A stretch of DNA of 64,000 nucleotides from NCBI GenBank assembly GCA_022818135.1, contig JAFMSR010000006.1:30156685-30220684 (forward strand). The letters are read 5' to 3'. Below are positions 1 to 11,179 of the stretch, piece after piece. The notes under the pieces were generated by a model that searched no databases, was not told the DNA's origin, and was given only the letters and a program-made list of their open reading frames with translations. This DNA comes from Saxidomus purpurata. Lineage: Eukaryota > Mollusca > Bivalvia > Venerida > Veneridae. Numbering within the stretch: position 1 is the first letter of the stretch; every line of letters starts with the position of its first letter. Position numbers and translations under genes: made by a program.

Positions 1-60
1 ATCATTTCAATGTATTTTGCGGTCAATGTAGCATTTTTCAGGTACTAATTTAAAAAACTA
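1..60. other. flank of the exon array
   Basis: This 60-base flank does not match the sequence that precedes the CGACCGG anchor in the other units, so the tandem array begins at about 61 and its left border lies in the window. No gene is seen here. Confidence 0.6.
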
Positions 61-519
61 CGACCGGAATTATTTGAGCGACAATAGTATTGATGTTACC
101 ATGGAACGGGACGACACACACAATGTAAATACGTTTTCTTAACGAATGCTTACTTTTTGGTATTCTAGAATTAATGTTAACGCGAAATGACATTTATAAC
201 AATTTATTCATCTGATGCTTCAATGCTTCGACTAATGTTACCACTAAATGTCAGTGTAATTCTAGGTGAATTGTAATGTCAAGGACAATCATCTATTGCT
301 TTAGAAATATTTCATAGTAGAAAACTGACACTCATCAATGACGATTCAAGAATCAGGCACACGCTCTAGAACCAACCAGTATATAGCAATGAACTGTCTG
401 CTTAATTTAGATAGACTTGTTTAAAGATAACGCCTGAAAAACGAACTTAAACTATTTGACAGCGTGGTCTGTGCAGCAAAACAGAAAGCCTTGGCTCTAT
501 TTGTATTTATGTTTCTTAC

Positions 520-650
520 CTTATCAGTCAATGTAGTGTCATCTGTTTCTGATTCACGATCCTCTTCTTCAAACTTTTTTTCCACAGAAGAATATCTGTC
601 CAAAGCTTCTTCTTTGTTGCTAAGGCTTTCAGAACCAGAGCTTTCCGAAC
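520..650 (-). CDS. Array unit 1 exon A (acidic Ser/Glu-rich)
   Basis: This is a 131-base exon entered at phase 1 and left at phase 0. The acceptor is TTGTGTTCAAG and the donor AAG|GTAAG. It encodes about 44 residues beginning GSESSGSE and rich in Ser, Glu and Asp, with a central Glu/Lys segment, probably disordered and with many acidic Ser sites of casein-kinase-2 type. As the lowest-coordinate A exon it is the last repeat in transcription order, and the next exon must lie left of the window. No known family is recognised. Confidence 0.6.
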
Positions 651-1138
651 CTTGAACACAAAACATCCATTTTCCTTGTATTTTTCTTCAGTTTTAAAAA
701 GCCTCTTTAGCAAAAGCAATTGTAAGAAATGTTACCTTCAATTTGACTTTCATTGCGATGAAAATATTTCTAATGAAATTATTATTCAGAACTCCTACTT
801 CTTTCTGAGAGATAATGTGCAGAAAGACAATGACCATCGTTACAGTCTATATATAAAAAGTGAGAATATAATACAATTCGAAAGTAACTTATCCTTATGT
901 TACGTGTTTAAATTAGCACTAACAACATCTCCGGTAGTTCATGCATCATTTTTAACTGTTGGGACTAATCGGCATACATCTATTAGTAAATGATATATGC
1001 AGATAAAAGTGCAAACTAAAGATGAAAAGTGGGGTCACTTAAGTTGAGCTTTACATATGTCTGGGAACAAAGACAGAATACACATTATCGTAAATTACGC
1101 CGCTTTAGCGATGAACTTTATGAATACCAAAAACATAC

Positions 1139-1205
1139 CTTCACAAAACACAGCTCTTAACTCAGCCATTCCTCGAAAAGCTTTCAGTGTGACCGTTTCG
1201 TTAAC
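1139..1205 (-). CDS. Array unit 1 exon C
   Basis: This 67-base exon has acceptor ATAATTACAG| and donor |GTATG, phases 0 to 1. It is 3 bases shorter than its five sister exons, so one codon before the donor is lost and the frame is kept. It reads VNETVTLKAF at its start, includes an N-E-T glycosylation sequon and one Cys, and ends one base into the Gly codon completed by exon A. Confidence 0.6.
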
Positions 1206-1265
1206 CTGTAATTATAAGACAGCTTTATTGGCTCTTATATAATGGTTTAATTGACATTCTCTTAC

Positions 1266-1352
1266 TGTTTTACAGGCACCTCTCAGTTGTATCGATATCA
1301 TCAACACAAAAGAGTAAGATACGGGCATGGCTACGTCTATTCTCAGTGAAAT
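1266..1352 (-). pseudogene. Array unit 1 exon B, acceptor lost
   Basis: The 87-base frame is still open for 29 codons and the donor GTAAGAG is intact, but the acceptor dinucleotide is GG instead of the AG present in units 2 and 3. The exon is expected to be skipped. It has phases 0-0, so skipping keeps exon A in frame with exon C. Confidence 0.5.
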
Positions 1353-2073
1353 CCACACAATAGAAAATATGTCGGTCTCAATTCAAAGCAGTAACAAGGA
1401 GAATGCAATATCTAATAAATGTTCTAAGACATTAGAACATTATTGTTATTCATTGCTTGTAAATAATGAATACTTATACAATCATGTATATGACATAATT
1501 AAGGTTCCTTAAAGCTTTTTTTATTTCCGAACAGTGTCCAAATATAGCCTTCACCTATGTGTTTTGTTACAATCCGCTACATAAACTATCGAGAGAGAGG
1601 GTTGTGGTGTATAACTTAGCATGTCACTCACGACCGGAATTATTTTAGCGACAATAGTATTGATGTTACAATGGAACTGGACGACACACACAATGTAAAT
1701 ATAATTTCTTAACGAACTAAATTTTTGGTATTCTTAAATTAATGTAAATTTGAAATGACATTAATAACAATTTAATCACCTGATGTTTTATTGTTTTGGC
1801 TAATGTTACCACTAATTCTCAGTGTAATTCTAGGTGAATTGTAATGTCAAGGACAATCATCTATTGCTTTAGAAATATTTCATTGTAGAAAACTCACACT
1901 CATCAATGACGATTCACAAATCAGGCATGCAATCTAGAACCAACCAGTATATAGCAATGAACTGTCTGCTTGTTATAAAGATAACGTCTGATAAACGAAC
2001 TCAAACTATTTGACAGCGTGGTCTGTGCAGCAAAACAGAAAGCCTGAACTCTATTTGTATTTATGTTTCTTAC

Positions 2074-2204
2074 CTTATCAGTCAATGTTGTGTCTTCTGA
2101 TTCTGACTCACGATCCTCTTTTTCAAACTTTTTTTCCACAGAAGAATTTCTGTCCTCAGCTTCTTCTTCGTTGCTGACTCTTTCAGAACCAGAGCTTTCC
2201 GAAC
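2074..2204 (-). CDS. Array unit 2 exon A (acidic)
   Basis: A 131-base exon, phase 1 to 0, donor AAG|GTAAG as in unit 1 (later units have CAG|GTAAG). The 44-residue product keeps GSESSGSE and the acidic tail, with Arg-Val in place of Ser-Leu after the opening motif and no indels against the other copies. Confidence 0.6.
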
Positions 2205-2690
2205 CTTGAACACAAAACACCCATTTTCCTTGTATTTTTCCTCAGTTTTAAAAAGCCTCTTTAGCAAAAGCAATTGTAAGAAATGTTACCCTCAGTTTGA
2301 CTTTCATTGCGAGGCAAATATTTCTAATGAAATTATTATTCAGTACTCCTACTTCTTTCTGAGAGATAATGTGCAGATAGACAATGACCATCGTTACAGT
2401 CTATACATGCATAGTGAGAATATGATACAATTCGAAAGTAACTTATCCTTATGTTCCGTGTTTAAATTAGCATTAACAACAAATCCGGTAGTTCATACAT
2501 TTTTAACTGTTGGGACTAATCTGCATACACCTATTAGTAAATGATATAGGCAGATAAAAGTGCAAACTAAAGATGAAAAGTGGGGTCACTTAAGTTGAGC
2601 TTTATATATGTCTGGGAACAAAGACAGAATACACCTTATCGTACATTACGCCGCTTTAGCGGTTAACTGTATGAATACAAAAAAACATAC

Positions 2691-2760
2691 CTCTTTCACA
2701 AAACACAGCACTAAACGCATCTATTCCTGGAAAAGCTTTCAGTGTGACCGTTTCGTTAAC
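2691..2760 (-). CDS. Array unit 2 exon C
   Basis: A 70-base exon, phase 0 to 1, acceptor ATAATTACAG|, donor GAG|GTATG. It starts VNETVTLKAF and ends FCER. Only phase 0 entry is open; both other entry phases hit a stop within the exon. Confidence 0.62.
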
Positions 2761-2823
2761 CTGTAATTATAAGACAGCTTTATTGGCGTTTCTTATATAA
2801 TGGTTTAATTGATATTCTCTTAC

Positions 2824-2910
2824 TGTTTTGCAGGCGCCTCTCAGTTGTATCGATATCATCAACACAAAAGAGTAAGATACGGGCATGACTACTTCTTTTC
2901 TCAGTGAAAT
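2824..2910 (-). CDS. Array unit 2 exon B (intact)
   Basis: An 87-base exon, phase 0 to 0, 29 codons, acceptor CTATTGTGTAG is replaced here by the TATTGTGTAG form and the donor is ACA|GTAAGAG. It reads ISLRKEVVMP at the start and RGACKT at the end, hydrophobic in the middle. It is one of only two B copies with both splice sites and an open frame. Confidence 0.5.
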
Positions 2911-3531
2911 CTACACAATATAAAATATGTCGGCCTCAATTCAAAGCAGTAACTAGGATAATGCAATGTCTAATACATGTTATAAGTCATTGTTATGTAT
3001 TGCTTGTTAATAATGAATACTTATAAATGTTTATGACATAATTAAGGTTCCTTAAAGCTTTTTATTTCCGAACAGTGTCCAAATATAGCCTTCACCTATG
3101 TGTTTTGTTACAATCCGCTACATAAACTATCGAGAGAGAGGGTTGTGGTGTATAACTTAGCATGTCACTCACGACCGGAATTATTTTAGCGACAATAGTA
3201 TTGATGTTACAATGGAACTGGATGACACACACAATGTAAATATAATTTCTTAACGAATGCTAAATTTTTGGTATTCTTAAATTAATGTAAATTCGAAATG
3301 ACATTTGTACAATTTAATCATCTGATGCTTCATTGTTTTGGCTAATGTTACCACTAATTCTCAGTGTAATTCTAGGTGAATTGTAATGTCAAGGGTAATT
3401 CCCAGTATATAGCAATGAAATGTCTGCTTGTTATACAGATAACGCCTGATAAACGAACTCAAACTTTTTGACAGCGTGGTCTGTGCAGCAAAACAGAAAG
3501 CCTTAACTCTATTTGTATTTATGTTTCTTAC

Positions 3532-3662
3532 CTGATCAGTCAATGTTGTGTCTTCTGATTCTGACTCACGATCCTCTTCTTCAATTTGTTTTTCCACAGA
3601 AGAATATCTGTCCTCAGCTTCTTTTTCGTTGCTGAGGTTTTCTGAACCAGAGCTTTCCGAAC
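3532..3662 (-). CDS. Array unit 3 exon A (acidic)
   Basis: A 131-base exon, phase 1 to 0, donor CAG|GTAAG. It differs from neighbours by substitutions only: the Lys-Lys-Phe of the central segment is Lys-Gln-Ile, as in unit 4. Confidence 0.6.
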
Positions 3663-4151
3663 CTTGAACACAAAACACCCATTTTCCTTGTATTTTTCCT
3701 CAATTTTAAAAAGCCTCTCTAGCAAAAGCAATTGTAAGAAATGTTACCTTCAATTTGACTTTCATTGCGATGCAAATATTTCTAATTTAATTATTATTCA
3801 GTACTCCTACTTCTTTCTGAGAGATAATGTGCAGAAAGACAATGACCGTCGTTACAGTCTATACATGCATAGTGAGAATATGATACAATTCGAAAGTAAC
3901 TTATCCTTATGTTCCGTGTTTACAGTAGCATTTACAAAATATACGGTAGTTTATACATTTTTAACTGTTGGGACTAATCTGCATACACCTATTAGTAAAT
4001 GATATACATGTAGGCAGATAAAAGTGCAAACTAAAGATGAAAAGTGGGGTCACTTAAGTTGAGCTTTACATATTTTCGGAAGAAGACAGAATACACCTTA
4101 TCGTACATTACGCCGCTTTAGTGGTAAACTGTATGAATACCAAAAACAAAC

Positions 4152-4221
4152 CTCTTTCACAAAACACAGCACTAAACGCATCTATTCCTCGAGAAGCTTT
4201 CAGTGTGACCGTTTCGTTAAC
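4152..4221 (-). CDS. Array unit 3 exon C
   Basis: A 70-base exon, phase 0 to 1. The donor has drifted to GAG|GTTTGT, which keeps GT but is weaker than the GTATG of the sister units. The frame is open. Confidence 0.55.
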
Positions 4222-4281
4222 CTGTAATTATAAGACAGCTTTATTGGCTCTTATATAATGGTTTAATTGATATTTTCTTAC

Positions 4282-4368
4282 TGTTTTGCAGGCGCCTCTC
4301 AGTTGTATCGATATCATCAACACAAAAGAGTAAGATACGGGCATGATTACGTCTTTTCTCAGTGAAAT
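4282..4368 (-). CDS. Array unit 3 exon B (intact)
   Basis: An 87-base exon, phase 0 to 0, with acceptor TTCTGTAG and donor ACA|GTAAG. It is open for 29 codons and with unit 2 is the only splice-competent B copy. Confidence 0.5.
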
Positions 4369-5068
4369 CTACAGAATAGAAAATATGTCGGCCTCAATTC
4401 AAAGCAGTAACAAGGAGAATGCAATGTCTAATACATGTTATAAGTCATTGTTATATATTGCTTGTTAATAATGAATACTTATAAATGTTTATGACATAAT
4501 TAAGGTTCCTTAAAGCTTTTTATTTCCGAACAGTGTCCAAATATAGCCTTCACCTATGTGTTTTGTTACAATCCGCTACATAAACTATCGAGAAAAAGGG
4601 TTGTGGTGTATAACTTAGCATGTCACTCACGACCGGAATTATTTTAGCGACAATAGTATTGATGTTACAATGGAACTGGACGACACACACAATGTAAATA
4701 TAATTTCTTAACGAATGCTAAATTTTTGGTATTCTTGAATTAATGTAAATTCGAAATGACAGTAATAACAATTTAATCATATGATGCTCCATTTTGGCTA
4801 ATGTTACCACTAAATGTCAGTGTAATTCTAGGTGAATTGTAATGTCAAGGACAATCATCTATTGCTTTAGAAATATTTCATTGTAGAAAACTCACACTCA
4901 ATGACGATTCAAAAATCAGGCATGCAATCTAGAACCAACCAGTATATAGCAATGAACTGTCTGCTTGTTATACAGATAACGCCTGATAAACGAACTCAAA
5001 CTTTTTGACAGCGTGGTCTGTGCAGCAAAACAGAAAGTCTTAACTCTATTTGTATTTAAGTTTCTTAC

Positions 5069-5199
5069 CTGATCAGTCAATGTTGCGTCTTCTGATTCTG
5101 ACTCACGATCCTCTTCTTCAATTTGTTTTTCCACAGAAGAATATCTGTCCTCAGCTTCTTCTTCGTTGCTGAGGCTTTCTGAACCAGAGCTTTCCGAAC
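5069..5199 (-). CDS. Array unit 4 exon A (acidic)
   Basis: A 131-base exon, phase 1 to 0, donor CAG|GTAAG, open and free of indels. One conserved Thr in the tail is Ala here. Confidence 0.6.
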
Positions 5200-5680
5200 C
5201 TTGAACACAAAACACCCGTTTTCTTGTATTTTTCCTCATTTTTAAAAAGCCTCTTTAGCAAAAGCAATTGTAAGAGATGTTACTTTCAATTTGATTTTCA
5301 TTGCGATGCAAATATTTCTAATGAAATTATTATTCAGTACTCCTACTTCTTTCTGAGAGATAATGTGCAGAAAGACAATGATCATTGTTACAGTCTATAC
5401 ATACATAGTGTAATATTATACAATTCGAAAGTAACTTATCCTTATGTTCCGTGTTTAAATTAGCATTAACAACATATCCGGTATTTCATACATTTTTAAC
5501 TGTTGGGACTAATCTGCATACACCTATTGGTAATGACATGGGCAAATAAAAGTGCAAACTAAAGATGAAAAGTTGGGTCACTTAAGTCGAGCTTTACACA
5601 TGTCTGGGAACAAAGACAGAATACACATTATCGTACATTACGCCGCTTTAGTGGTAAACTGTATGAATACCAAAACATAC

Positions 5681-5750
5681 CTCTTTCACAAAACACTGCA
5701 CTAAACTCATCCAGAACTGGAAAAGCTTTCAGTGTGACCGTTTCGTTAAC
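5681..5750 (-). CDS. Array unit 4 exon C
   Basis: A 70-base exon, phase 0 to 1, donor GAG|GTATG. The middle differs (Pro-Val-Leu-Asp-Glu in place of Pro-Gly-Ile-Asp-Ala) but the VNETV start and FCER end are kept. Confidence 0.6.
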
Positions 5751-5813
5751 CTGTAATTATAAGACAGCTATATTGGCGTTTCTTATATAATGGTTTAATT
5801 GATGTTCTCTTAC

Positions 5814-5886
5814 TGTCTTGCAGGCGCCTCTGAGTTGTATCGATATCATCAAATACGGGCATGACTACTTCTTTCCTCAGTGAAAT
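5814..5886 (-). pseudogene. Array unit 4 exon B, frameshifted and acceptor lost
   Basis: This copy is 73 bases long against 87, a 14-base deletion that shifts the frame, and its acceptor is GG. Both lesions in one copy suggest that B has been free to decay here while A and C on either side stayed open. Confidence 0.55.
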
Positions 5887-6598
5887 CCACACAATAGAAA
5901 ATATGTCGGCCTCAATTCAAAGCAGTAACAAGGAGAATGCACTGTATAATACATGTTCTTAGACAGTGTTATTCCTTGCCTGTTAATAATGAATACTTAT
6001 ACATGTATATGACATAATTAAGGTTCCTTAAAGCTGTTTTATTTCCGAACAGTGTCCAAATATAGCCTTCACCTATATGTTTTGTTACAATCCGCTACAT
6101 AAACTATCGAGAGAGAGGGTTGTGGCGTATAACTAAGCATGTCACTCAGGACCGGAATTATTTGAGCGACAATAGTATTGGTGTTTACATGGAACTTGAC
6201 GACACACACAATGTAAATACGTTTTCTTAACGAATGCTTAATTTTTGGTATTCTTAAATTAATGTAAATTTGAAATGATATTAATACATGTAACAATTTA
6301 ATCATCTGATGCTTCATTGTTTTGGCTTATGTTACCACTAATTCTCAGTGTAATTCAAGGTGAATTGTAATGTCAAGGACAATCATCTATTGCTTTAGAA
6401 ATATTTCATTGTAGAAAACTCACACTCATCAATGACGATTCAAAATCAAGCATACACTCTAAAACCAACCAGTGTATAGTAATGAACTGTCTGCTTGTTA
6501 TACAGATAACGCCTGATAAACGAACTCAAACTATTTGACAGCGTGGTCTGTGCAGCAAAACAGAAAGCCTTAGCTCTATTTTTATTTATGTTTCTTAC

Positions 6599-6729
6599 CT
6601 GATCGGCCAATGTTGTGTCATCTGTTTCTGACTCACGATCCTCTTCTTCAAACTTTTTTTCCACAGAAGAATATCTGTCCAAAGCTTCTTCTTTGTTGCT
6701 GAGGCTTTCAGAACCAGAGCTTTCCGAAC
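6599..6729 (-). CDS. Array unit 5 exon A (acidic)
   Basis: A 131-base exon, phase 1 to 0, donor CAG|GTAAG, intact although a retroelement sits in the preceding intron at 7139-7372. Confidence 0.6.
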
Positions 6730-7138
6730 CTTGAACACAAAACACCCATTTTCCTTGTATTTTTCCTCAGTTTTAAAAAGCCTCTTTTGCAAAAGCAATT
6801 GTTAGAGATGTTACTTTCAATTTGTTTTTCATTGCGATGAAAATATTTCTAATTTAATTATTATTCAGTACTCCTACTTCTTTCTAAGAGATAATGTGCA
6901 GAAAGACAATGACCATCGTTACAGTCTATACATAAAAAGTGAGAATATAATATAATTCGAAAGTAACTTCTTATCCTTATGTTATGTGTTTAAATTAGCA
7001 CTTACAACATCTCCTGTAGTTCATACATTTTAAACTGTTGGGACTAATCTGCATACACCTATTAGTAAATGATATATGCAGATAAAAGTGCTAATTATAT
7101 GTAAAAATGAAAAGTGGGGTCACTTAAGTCGAGCTTTA

Positions 7139-7372
7139 AGGCGGTGCCCCACTGTGTTCCTTTAATTGTTCGTTTTGTCCTCGTGTGTTTGCTTTGTATG
7201 CTAGTGTGTGTTGGTAGTGTATGTGTGTGTGTGTGTACATGATTGTTTGTGTGTGTGTGTGTGTGTTGGTGGTGTGCACTTCTGGGTGCTATGGGGCTCG
7301 TTTTGGGGAGGCTGCGTTTTTGGTATGTGGCATTCCCTGTTTGATATTATTTTTGTTTTTTTACTTACATTT
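7139..7372 (+). mobile_element. RetA retroelement copy in unit 5 intron
   Basis: This insertion makes unit 5 about 0.25 kb longer than the rest. It has the family order: GGCGGTGCCCCACTG block, a TG-rich microsatellite, the GGGCTCGTTTTGGGGAGG block, and the 3' end TTTGATATTATTTTTG plus a T tail. The sister units carry the uninterrupted sequence, so the borders can be read by comparison. Confidence 0.75.
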
Positions 7373-7459
7373 TGTGTATGTCTGAGAACAAAGAAAAAAT
7401 CATATTATCGTACATTACGCCGCTTTAAGCGGTGAAGTTTATGAATACCAAAAACATAC

Positions 7460-7529
7460 TTCTTTCACAAAACACAGCACTAAACGCATCCATTCCTCGA
7501 AAAGCTTTCAGTGTGACCGTTTCGTTAAC
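7460..7529 (-). CDS. Array unit 5 exon C
   Basis: A 70-base exon, phase 0 to 1. The last exon base is A instead of G, giving AGA A|GTATG; the split codon with exon A changes from Gly to Ser. The frame is open. Confidence 0.55.
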
Positions 7530-7592
7530 CTGTAATTATAAGACAGCTTTATTGGCGTTTCTTATTTAATGGTTTAATTGATATTCTCTTAC

Positions 7593-7683
7593 CGTTTTGC
7601 AGGCGCCTGCCTCTCAGTTGTATCGATATCACCAAATAAAAAGAGTAAGATACGGGCATGACTACGTCTTTTCTCAGTGAAAT
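7593..7683 (-). pseudogene. Array unit 5 exon B, frameshifted and acceptor lost
   Basis: This copy is 91 bases, a 4-base insertion, and the acceptor reads AC instead of AG. It cannot be spliced in frame. Confidence 0.5.
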
Positions 7684-8390
7684 GTACACAATAGAAAATA
7701 TGTCGGCCTCAATTCAAAACAGTAACACGGAGAATGCAATGTCTAATACATGTTCTAAGACATTGTTATATATTGCTTGTAAATAATGAATTCTGATACA
7801 TGTGTATGACATAATTAAGGTTCCTTAAAGCTTTTTATTTCCGAACAGTGTCCAAATATAGCCTTCACCTATGTGTTTTGTTACAATCCGCTACATAAAC
7901 TATCGAGAGAGAGGGTTGCGGTGTATAACTTAGCATGTCACTCACGAAAGAATTATTTGAGCGACAATAGTATTGATGTTACCATGGAACTGGACGACAC
8001 ACACAATGTTAATACGTTTTCTTAACGAATGCTACATTTTTGGTATTCTTAAATTAATGTAAATACAAAATGATATTAATAACAACTTAATCATCTGATG
8101 CTTCATTGTTTTGGCTAATGTTGCTACTAATTGTCAGTATAATTCTAGGTGAATTGTAATGTCAAGGGCAATTCTCTATTACTTTAGAAATATTTCATAG
8201 TAGAAAACTCACACTCATCAATGACGATTCAAAAATCAGGCATACACTCTACAACCAACCAGTATATAGCAATGAAATGTCTGCTTGATATAAAGATAAC
8301 GCCTGATAAACGAACTCAAACTATTTGACAGCGTGGTCTGTGCAGCAAAACAGAAAGCCTTAACTCTATTTGTATAATTATGTTTCTTAC

Positions 8391-8521
8391 CTGATCAGTC
8401 AATGTTGTGTCATATGTTTCTGACTGACGATCCTCTTCTTCAAACTTTTTTTCCACAGAAGAATATCTGTCCTCAGCTTCTTCTTCGTTGCTGAGTCTTT
8501 CAGGACCAGAGCTTTCCGAAC
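8391..8521 (-). CDS. Array unit 6 exon A (acidic, most 5' copy)
   Basis: A 131-base exon, phase 1 to 0, donor CAG|GTAAG. It is the first A exon in transcription order. Substitutions include Ser to Pro in the opening motif and Glu to Gln in the centre; no indels. Confidence 0.58.
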
Positions 8522-9010
8522 CTTGAACACAAAACACCCATTTTCCTTGTATTTTTCCTCATTTTAAAAAAAGCCTCTTTAGCAAAAGCAATTGTAAGAG
8601 ATGTTACCTTCAATTTGACTTTCATCGCGATGCAAATATTTCTAATGAAATTATTATTCAGTACTCCTACTTCTTTCCTAGAGATAATGTACAGAAAGAC
8701 AATGGCCATCGTTACAGTCTATACATACATAGTGAGAATATTGTACAATTCGAAAGTAACTTCTTATCCTTATGTTATGTGTTTAAATTAGCACTTACAA
8801 AATCTCCGGTAGTTCATACATTTTAAACTGTTGGGACTAATCTGCATACACCTATTAGTAAATGATATATGCAGATAAATGTGCAAACTAAAGATGAAAA
8901 GTGGGGTCACTTAAGTCGAGCTTTACATATGTCTGGGGACAAGGACAGAATGCACATTCTCGTTCATTACGTCGCTTTAGCAGTGAACTTTATGAATACC
9001 AAAAACATAC

Positions 9011-9080
9011 TTCTTTCACAAAACACAACACTAAATGCATCCATTCCTCGAAAAGCTTTCAGTGTGACCGTTTCGTTAAC
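9011..9080 (-). CDS. Array unit 6 exon C (most 5' copy)
   Basis: A 70-base exon, phase 0 to 1, donor AGAA|GTATG. Since the adjacent B6 is dead, the exon spliced onto it must come from right of the array and end in phase 0. The exon at 33,775-33,849 would satisfy this. Confidence 0.55.
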
Positions 9081-9143
9081 CTGTAATTATAAGACAGCTT
9101 TATTGGCGTTTCTTATATAATGGTTTAATTGATATTCTCTTAT

Positions 9144-9230
9144 TGTTTTGCACGCCCCTTTCAGTTGAATCGATATCATCTAAAAAAAAGAGTAAGATAC
9201 GGGCATGACTACGTCTTTTCTCAGTGAAAT
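9144..9230 (-). pseudogene. Array unit 6 exon B, stop codon and donor lost
   Basis: The acceptor AG is present, but a T-run change creates an in-frame TAG and the donor GT has become AT (ATAAG). Confidence 0.5.
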
Positions 9231-9840
9231 CTACACAACAGAAAATATGTCGGCCTCAATTCAAAGCAGTAACAAGGAGTATGCATTGTCTAATTCATGT
9301 TCTAAGACATTGTTATATATTGCTTGTTAATAATGAATACTTATCCATGTTTATGACATAATTAAGGTTCCTTAAAGCTTTTTATCTCCAAACAATGTCC
9401 AAATATAGCCTTCACCTATGTGTTTTGTTACAATCCGCTACAGAGAGAGGGTTGTGGTGTATAACTTAGCATGTCACTCACGACCGGACTTATTTGAGCG
9501 ACAATAGTATTGATGTTACCATGGAACTGGACGACACACGCAATGTAAAATACAATTTCTTAACGAATGCTACATTTTTAGTATTCTAAAATTAATGTAA
9601 ATTCGAAATGACATTAATAACAATAAAATCATCTGGTGCTTCATTGTTTTGGCTAATGTTAACACTAATTGTCAGTATAATTCTAGGTGAATTGTAATGT
9701 CAAGGACAATCATCTATTACTTTATAAATATTTCATAGTAGAAAACTCACACTCATCAATGACGATTCAAAAATAAGGTATACACTCTAGAACCAACCAG
9801 TATATGAACTGTCTGCTTGTTATAAAGATAACGCCTGATT

Positions 9841-11062
9841 AGTAACTCATGTCATTCGCTGGAATACGGCAAAATGGTCACTCAACATATACAAATGCAC
9901 ATGCTCACAATTTATAAATTACCCGTTCTGTTATTGGTGTGTTACGTACGTTTGTTAACACGATGCAATGAAATCCTATGTTGTTACAAGTCAAACCGTT
10001 AGATCTGCAGGGTTGCTTGGTTGGTAACCTAACACAGACGTTAACTCGCTAAAGTTATAAATTTATATTAAATAACATATGAAAACAACTTTTTTTCGAA
10101 AAATGTGTAAGGCTTGTATCAGTGGGTCAGTGGGCAGAGTGGCGGGTGTCTTTGCCACACGCCAAGTACCTGTGGATTAGGTATGAGGCTAAATTAACCG
10201 TGGATTTTTACATGTATGTTTTCTTATCCCTGTCTTAAAGAGACTACATGTAACATATTGCTAGTTTCCTGAAAAATAATTTAAACGTTTTTGCAATATT
10301 AATATTTATTGTTACACCTCGACGTGTTGAATTTAGAATTAACTTGAATTCGGGTAATTTTAACGTTTATGGATGTACAAAAAATGTAGTATGTTTTTCA
10401 GAATATATATTAATTTTCTATCTTTTCAAATGTAATGTGTTATATGTTAGGTGAAAAAAGGGCCATTTTAACCGGATTGTCATCACCTAAATAATTATTA
10501 CTTGAAATTCCTGATCATCACTTCACCCACTTTACTAAAAATCTTTTTTTTTCTCAATTTGTGATATCATGTTTTTCAAGTAAAAAAAGTTAAAACTAGG
10601 TGTTTTGAATATATTGCCTACAATATGAACAAGGCTTTTGTTTTAGACCACGAAAAATGGTGTTTGATGTGCATGTTAGATAGAAATTCATTAAAAATTA
10701 GGAAAATGTGTGTTTTACAAAATTTCGACGAGGCACAATCACCTCTTACAACATTTCTATCTGACACTTCCCTAAATAAAACAGTAAGAAATGCTCTAGT
10801 AAGTACAGCTTTTACAGGTATCGGCATACTTCCCAAAAGGAATGTTTTGGCGACATTATTATCTAATTGCGTATATTATAAACATAATTTATGTCAGAAA
10901 TTAATAGTGTTTTACGTAAGAAATAACTTTATTTTGATCATGGTAGAGATTAGAACATTTTAGCCTACCTGCATGAAATTCAGCAGCAATTTTTTGGAGT
11001 TATTTCCTAGATTGGCAGTCAATCATTATATTTACCTTTCTATTGATCATTCGTTTATTTTT
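9841..11062. other. Unique-looking AT-rich stretch
   Basis: After the array ends at about 9840 no repeat family seen elsewhere in the window is found. One plus-strand open stretch lies at 10,625-10,963 (listed separately). Nothing else is supported. Confidence 0.4.
10625..10963 (+). CDS. Hypothetical ORF of 112 codons
   Basis: An ATG-initiated open frame of 112 codons with mixed composition in AT-rich DNA. The central part has ordinary protein-like composition, but no motif, splice site pair or poly-A signal ties it to a gene. The opposite strand is also open for 72 codons over the same bases. It may be chance. Confidence 0.15.
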   Translation: MNKAFVLDHEKWCLMCMLDRNSLKIRKMCVLQNFDEAQSPLTTFLSDTSLNKTVRNALVSTAFTGIGILPKRNVLATLLSNCVYYKHNLCQKLIVFYVRNNFILIMVEIRTF

Positions 11063-11092
11063 TGAATGAATGAATGAATGAATGAATGAATG
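11063..11092 (+). repeat. GAAT tetranucleotide microsatellite
   Basis: About seven tandem copies of GAAT. Confidence 0.9.
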
Positions 11093-11179
11093 GTATTTTA
11101 TGTCGCAGCGACTTCTAAGGTTATATACCGCGCATTAAAATCTTTGTATCAAAAATGTAAAATACATGAGCATCGTTAA

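Larger units (their letters stand above)
61..9840 (-). repeat. Tandem array of a ~1.5-kb exon-bearing unit
   Basis: Units start at the shared anchor CGACCGGAATTATTT: 61-1630, 1631-3171, 3172-4629, 4630-6148, 6149-7944 (enlarged by a retroelement), 7945-9480, and a partial unit 9481-9840 that stops about 100 bases before the next exon A. Units are alike throughout, intron and exon, which implies recent duplication. On the minus strand each unit has exons B, C and A, in transcription order, with GT-AG borders and matching phases (B 0-0, C 0-1, A 1-0). A and C are open in all six units while B and the introns have taken indels. The inferred product is a protein with six tandem acidic repeats. 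Its function is not recognised. Confidence 0.8.

Noticed and set aside
652..993. Plus-strand 112-113-codon open frame, also open at 2206-2544 and 3664-4002
   Set aside because: It is open in three units because the units are near-identical; it is frameshifted or stopped in units 4, 5 and 6, unlike minus-strand exons A and C.
8500..8709. Minus-strand segment starting KEVGVLNNN between exons C and A, with AG and GTAACA borders
   Set aside because: It would need phase 0 entry, but exon C exits in phase 1, and entry in phase 1 meets a stop. C joins A directly in frame.
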